From Fagopyrum homotropicum (lineage: Eukaryota > Streptophyta > Magnoliopsida > Caryophyllales > Polygonaceae), in the NCBI GenBank assembly GCA_033239125.1, contig BSWB01000008.1:4308001-4372000 (forward strand): a stretch of 64,000 bases of DNA, in the 5' to 3' direction. The translations under genes were made by a program, and so were the position numbers. The notes beneath the pieces are model-generated. The model saw nothing but the letters and a program-made list of their open reading frames with translations. It was not told the DNA's origin and searched no databases. Below are positions 59,430 to 64,000 of this stretch, one piece after another. The first letter of the stretch is position 1. The number at the start of each line of letters is the position of its first letter.

Positions 59430-61531
59430 TGTTACGCTAGGATTAGTAGCACAAAAAGCTTTACATTTATAAACTTGAACTAAAATCCTAAACTACCTAG
59501 CGAAACCCACAGTGTACGGATCGTTTTGTAGAAGGAAAGTATTCCGAGGTCGAACACAAGGACTGAGGTGAAATTAAATCATTCAATGATCATGTTTAGT
59601 GAAAATCTAAACTAAGAGATGAGAAAGGAATAAAGAAATGCAAAACATAATATTTTTGGTTGGTTTTCGGTGATCAAACAAGGATCACAAAATTATGCAA
59701 CACAAACAAGCAAACAAACACACAAACACAAGGATAGGTGATAAGGAGTAAGAAATGCGGATTCTAGAGATTCGGAATTCCGGTTACAGTATTGGACTCA
59801 TGCTTATAAACATCAAAGGATAAGCTATGGTTGTTCGGAGTTGGGTGTTTCTTTAATGGGAGCAATTACCGGGTAAGTATCATGCTCCACTAGTCTCGAA
59901 CCTAAGGTCCTATTACCGGGCAGGTCTCAAGGAACCTAAGGACGGAAATTCTACACAAACCGGCCACGACCTAAGGGTGAAACCCCTCCTTACCGAGTAA
60001 GTCTCGGAAAAGGTAAGTCTCAGACAACGATCCTAGAACACTCAATCCAATAGCGGCTGTTAAGGCTCACTACTACCTCGAGTTCATCATCTTCTATACC
60101 TGATAGCGGAAATCACCGGGTAAGTCTCATTCCTCAATTATTTTGCTAGTAAAGGTCACCCTAAGATAGATTAGGCTCAACAAACACTAGGATTTCAACA
60201 CATCTACATCCTAACATCCAGATTTATCAACATTTGAACAACACAACAAAAACCACGGGTTATTCATGGAAATCTCGGCCGAGATAGCATGAAGAACAGA
60301 CCGAGATTATATTTTGAGTTAGGTTTTTGAACAAAAGTTCATCCTAAGCTAACATGCAAGTCCATACAATCATCATCCAAGCCACAACCATCATTCTATC
60401 ACCCTAGAATCACAACTACATAGCCAATAACATTCACTTCAAGATCAAGCATCATTATACAAGCATGCATGCACTCCATGGCAAGAAAATGAAGATAAGA
60501 AAAACGAAAGAAGGTTACTTAGCTAAAATAGAAGTTTACGACAATCTTACAAAGCTTCAACGGTAGCTCCAAGGTATCAACTTCAAGCTACACAAGAATC
60601 TCACACAAAACCACTCAAACTCACTCTAGATCTTGATATTGGAAATGTTCTACACTAATCTGATCCCAAAGAACACCCACAAGGAGCTTGGAAGAGAGTA
60701 ACAAGAGGAGAGAGAGAGAGAGCTCCCTAAAGTCAGCCTATAAAGCAACTCAAGTACTCCACCAAAGGAAAGCAAAGGTCGAGCAAAGGAATCACGTGAC
60801 AAGTGTCATGACTGTCCTGACAGAAATCTCGGGCGTGGTTTTGCCAAGTAGGCCGTGGTTTCTACCATTCAGCCCTCCTTGGTTCACCAAGTCACGAGTT
60901 GGTGCAAGACATGCACCAACAAGGTCTTTTGTGTTCTTCTTTGCTTCTAGCTTGCTCCTTAGGGAGTCTGGATGCATACCACCACGAGGAATGATCTTCG
61001 AATGTATCGATTAATTCCAAAAGCTCCCCAAAATACCTACAAAACCGACAAAAACTCGTGTAGACGTCTTTTCTAGAAATAAGACTCGATTAAGCATAAA
61101 CACCACAAACTACTTCCGCTTCAAGCTCCATGTGGGCTCTCAAAATGGAAGCAAGGGTACTCTCTAGATCATCCATCTTCCTCAACATTTGTTCTAAAAA
61201 ATGATTCCAGTCGGTCATCGTGAGGTTGATGGTGAGGTTCCACATGAGGCATAATAGTCATGTGAGCTTGATCATGGAACTCATGATAGTCATTGAACTC
61301 ATTCCAATAATCAAGCTCATCGTAGAGAGGTCCTTGATCTTGGCTTGCCATCCATCCCTCATACTCCATATCGTCAAGGTTGTCTTGGAAATACAATCCG
61401 TCCATGGAAAATACGAAAAGGCAAAGACAAAAACAACACAAGATTAAAAGTAACAAGAAAGATTTACACTAAAAACAATCAAACACAAATGACTTAATGT
61501 AGACCTAGTCTCTGGCAACAGCGCCAAAAGA
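59430..61531 (-). mobile_element. Deleted Athila-like element T3
   Basis: The 3' LTR begins at 59430 (tgttacgctag on +) and runs to about 61110, where it stops short of the normal gttatca end. Sequence then jumps into the ORF (matching T1 from about 12338) and continues to the primer site at 61513-61529. The 5' LTR is absent and E4 sequence follows. About 2.6 kb of internal sequence present in T1 is missing. The accgggtaagtctc series (59868, about 59915, 59993, 60115) and an atctcggccgagat palindrome (60272-60285) are present. Confidence 0.85.
61169..61456 (-). pseudogene. N-terminal part of the T-family coiled-coil protein in T3
   Basis: Homologous to residues 1-85 of the 372-aa protein of T1, starting at the same distance from the primer site, with conserved MDGLYFQDN and DQAHMTIMPHVEPHHQPHDD. 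A small insertion near 61195 shifts the frame after LES, and the C-terminal part was removed by the deletion at about 61110. Confidence 0.8.
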
Positions 61532-64000
61532 TTTTGGTTGACCTTCTCTAAGGTCATTGACTTACTAATCCTCTATACTTTAAGTCTCTGATCTTATGAA
61601 GGCCACCCCCTTGGGGTACGTACTCTATCTTAACTCCGTTAACTCTTTCCACGTCCCATTCTTCCTTCCTCTTCCATAATGTAATCATACTCTTCTAGGC
61701 CTCACGTTTCGTATAACTCGTCTTCACGCTTAACCGCTCCTCACGACATCTTGTAAGTGTGTCTTCTCCAAAAGCTCTAACATAGTTCAGCAACCGCTCG
61801 CGTATCTCTTGGTCGTCGTCTTAAGTCCTTTCATTCTAAAGTTCCTTGTTGCGTCACTCCTCTTCTCGGGATCACGTTTGCACACACTTCTATCTTCTTG
61901 GCGTTTCTTAGCCTCCTCTCCATAACGGAAATCGGTTGACTCCACGTGAATCACATCATGCTATTCTTCTCATAACTCTCGAAATGTTGACTCTTCCCTT
62001 AACGGTACCTTACATGGTTAACTTACGATATCTTATATCCTTAATACCGGGTTCAATCATTCTTCACAACTGGACTCCAAAGCTTAGGAGCGTCTAAGAG
62101 AGCTTTACTTCTCGTAATGGAACACCGTCTCTAACATTGTGGAATTGCACCCATCTTCTCCTTGACTCGCATCTTTAGCGGTTCACGCATCTTCTTGAAG
62201 ATCTTATATAAATTATCTAATTTTGTAATCACTTCCTCATCTTCATGTTACTCTCCTAAGTTGTCTCGTTTTCTTCTTTTGCTAGGTTGTCCTTCATTTA
62301 CTTCGTCTCCAATACTTCTCTTCGACATCCTTTAAAAGGAATTCGAGGACGTCGTTGTGTTTGTTAGCACGGAATGCCCAACTCAATACTAGAGCGTCTT
62401 CTACTACTTATGAACGTCATCGTAAGCTACATCATCGTCTTAAAGGTGATGATATCTTATCATCATCTTAGCTCAAAGGTCCATTAGCTCCACATACTAT
62501 TATATGTATAAGTCTACATAACTATATAAGTCCTAAGTACATATCTCTACTAATATACACATCCAACATGTCATCATATCAATACAAGGTCTAATGCACA
62601 TCATCGTCCACATATACAACTATATACATAAATCATGTCCAACAAGAAACTACAATCCAAAAAGATACACATCAATTCCATCATGCATACTACAACCTCA
62701 TATCCATATCTATATTTACATATATATACCAAGTCCAATAAACTAAGCCGCCGAGATCCGCAAAAGGAGTGGTGGTCCGTACATTCTACCCCGACTTATG
62801 CATGTGATATTAAAAACGAAAATTCAAAACCCGTGGGGTTCTATTTATTCCTTATTCGGTCTTTAGAAGATTCCAAGTGCCATTGTTGTAAACCTAGGCA
62901 TCTGATACCACTTTGTAACACCCCGAATCCGCGGGATATCGGGATGCTACGGGCGAGACCTCACAATGTGTCCCGACCCTTAGCTTGACAACAATTTCAC
63001 CGGACCTTTCCAACATGGCACAAATAAAGGCAAGAACGTAAATCATTTTTAATGCAAATGATGAGAAACCCGAAAGAATGCAACAACAAACTTCAGCCGA
63101 GGTACAACTCAAACCAAACGCCAAACAAGCGGCACACAAAACGTAATAACCGAAGACAAAACACAAGACCACTCCAACTCAAAACCCTTCCTAAAATGTA
63201 CGGACCCCGGCAGCCCACCCTTCCGGATCTCTCGGAGCATGCCTAACCTGCAAGGCAAACTACAACATTCAGTATAAAACCGTTAGCTCACATTTGAAGC
63301 ATTAGAATTAATGGGAAAGGCACAAACACAAGTAAATCATCATGGTCACACAACATACTCAAAAGCACACAAATCCGGTTTATTATCTTTATTATTATTA
63401 AGTCATATCCCGTTCTAATTCAACTTCTTTTGTGACACGAGAATCTCCCGAAACTCGCCTCGGTCCCTTCTTCCGGAAATGGAACGGTGCGGATGCCTCC
63501 GACCGTCTAACCAGCACGGGCAAGTCGCCGAGAACCTCCTAGCTATCGCAAGAGCTAGACAGTGATGTCACCGCCCGTTATCATACACTTGGGCCAAACG
63601 ATATAAAGGTCGGTAATCCTATTTTTGGTTTAGTTTTTATAAACAATAAAATAATAAACACACACCACCCAACATACATCAACGCTAATACAAAGAATAC
63701 GATCTAAGTATGTTCGGAGACTTACCTCGGTGCCACACTCAACTTACAACACTCTTGCTTCCTTAGGGGAGGAAAACCATAACTTGCTCACAAGAAGATA
63801 ACTATATCAACAACAACCCACTCACAATAGAAGTCTAAGACTTCTATACAAATGATCTACGCAAGACCATTTGACTCTCAATTCTAGGACCGCATCCCAA
63901 AATCCCTCATGCTCACATCACACTCAACAAGAGCTAGAAGTCCTTAGACTTCTAGACTCTATGATCTCACAAACAAAATCCATTGCACATACTAGGCTAA
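61532..64000 (-). mobile_element. Gypsy element E4, E3-related, incomplete
   Basis: 61540-62913 is homologous to the 5' internal part of E3 (34800-36241) and similarly decayed. A primer site (tggtatcagatgcc on -, 62895-62910) precedes an LTR starting at 62914. The left part of the element is absent at the junction with T3, and the right end is outside the window. Confidence 0.85.
62914..64000 (-). repeat. 5' LTR of E4, running off the window
   Basis: Starts tgtaacaccccgaatccgcg on + and parallels the first 1.1 kb of the E3 LTRs with clear divergence, so it is a separate, older copy or subfamily. Confidence 0.88.

Overview
This is nuclear DNA from a flowering plant, probably a eudicot. I see no intact host gene. 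Nearly everything belongs to transposable elements: Ty3/gypsy chromoviruses of Tekay/Del type, Athila-like non-autonomous gypsy elements and MULE DNA transposons. The evidence is initiator-Met-type primer sites, polypurine tracts, LTRs of 1.7-3.0 kb, exact 5-bp target duplications and plant-specific domains (plant mobile domain, FAR1-like MULE transposase). The species cannot be named from the sequence.

Layout. 1-5816: chromovirus G1 on +, with gag-pol in one unbroken frame carrying eight premature stops; its 3' LTR is cut by the next element. 5817-about 15800: Athila-like element T2 (-), interrupted by the complete non-autonomous element T1 (7894-14581, TSD GATGT). About 15800-45133: a MULE with a broken transposase gene (-) and a divergently transcribed plant-mobile-domain gene (+). 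That second gene is split by 23.6 kb of nested retroelements: solo LTR S1 (19453-43104) contains E2 (19526-27308, TSD TATGA) and E3 (29113-42095, TSD AAGAA), and an LTR of E3 contains a second solo LTR, S2 (37473-40402, TSD ATTAA). 45134-49487: MULE-derived debris, a minisatellite, an LTR-like insert and an Athila-type gag remnant. 49488-about 59135: chromovirus E5 (-), split by an Athila-like LTR fragment near its right end. 59140-61531: the rest of the gag remnant and the deleted Athila-like element T3. 61532-64000: chromovirus E4 (-), running off the window.

How the parts relate. No element here looks able to move by itself. G1 has stops and lost catalytic residues, E5 has lost its integrase core by deletion, and E2/E3/E4 have decayed coding regions between similar LTRs. 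T1/T3 code only for one conserved coiled-coil protein. Mobility would have to be supplied in trans.

Most unusual signals. (1) Athila-like LTRs carry triads made of a CGGCCG-type palindrome with matching half-sites. Different elements have different arm sequences at the same position, and the two arms change together. (2) The 3' untranslated part of E5 holds 13 regularly spaced 19-bp palindromic repeats separated by unique spacers, with paired changes in the stems. (3) Solo LTRs carry a conserved hairpin that is triplicated in one copy. (4) The MULE has twin hairpins with a shared loop between its divergent genes.
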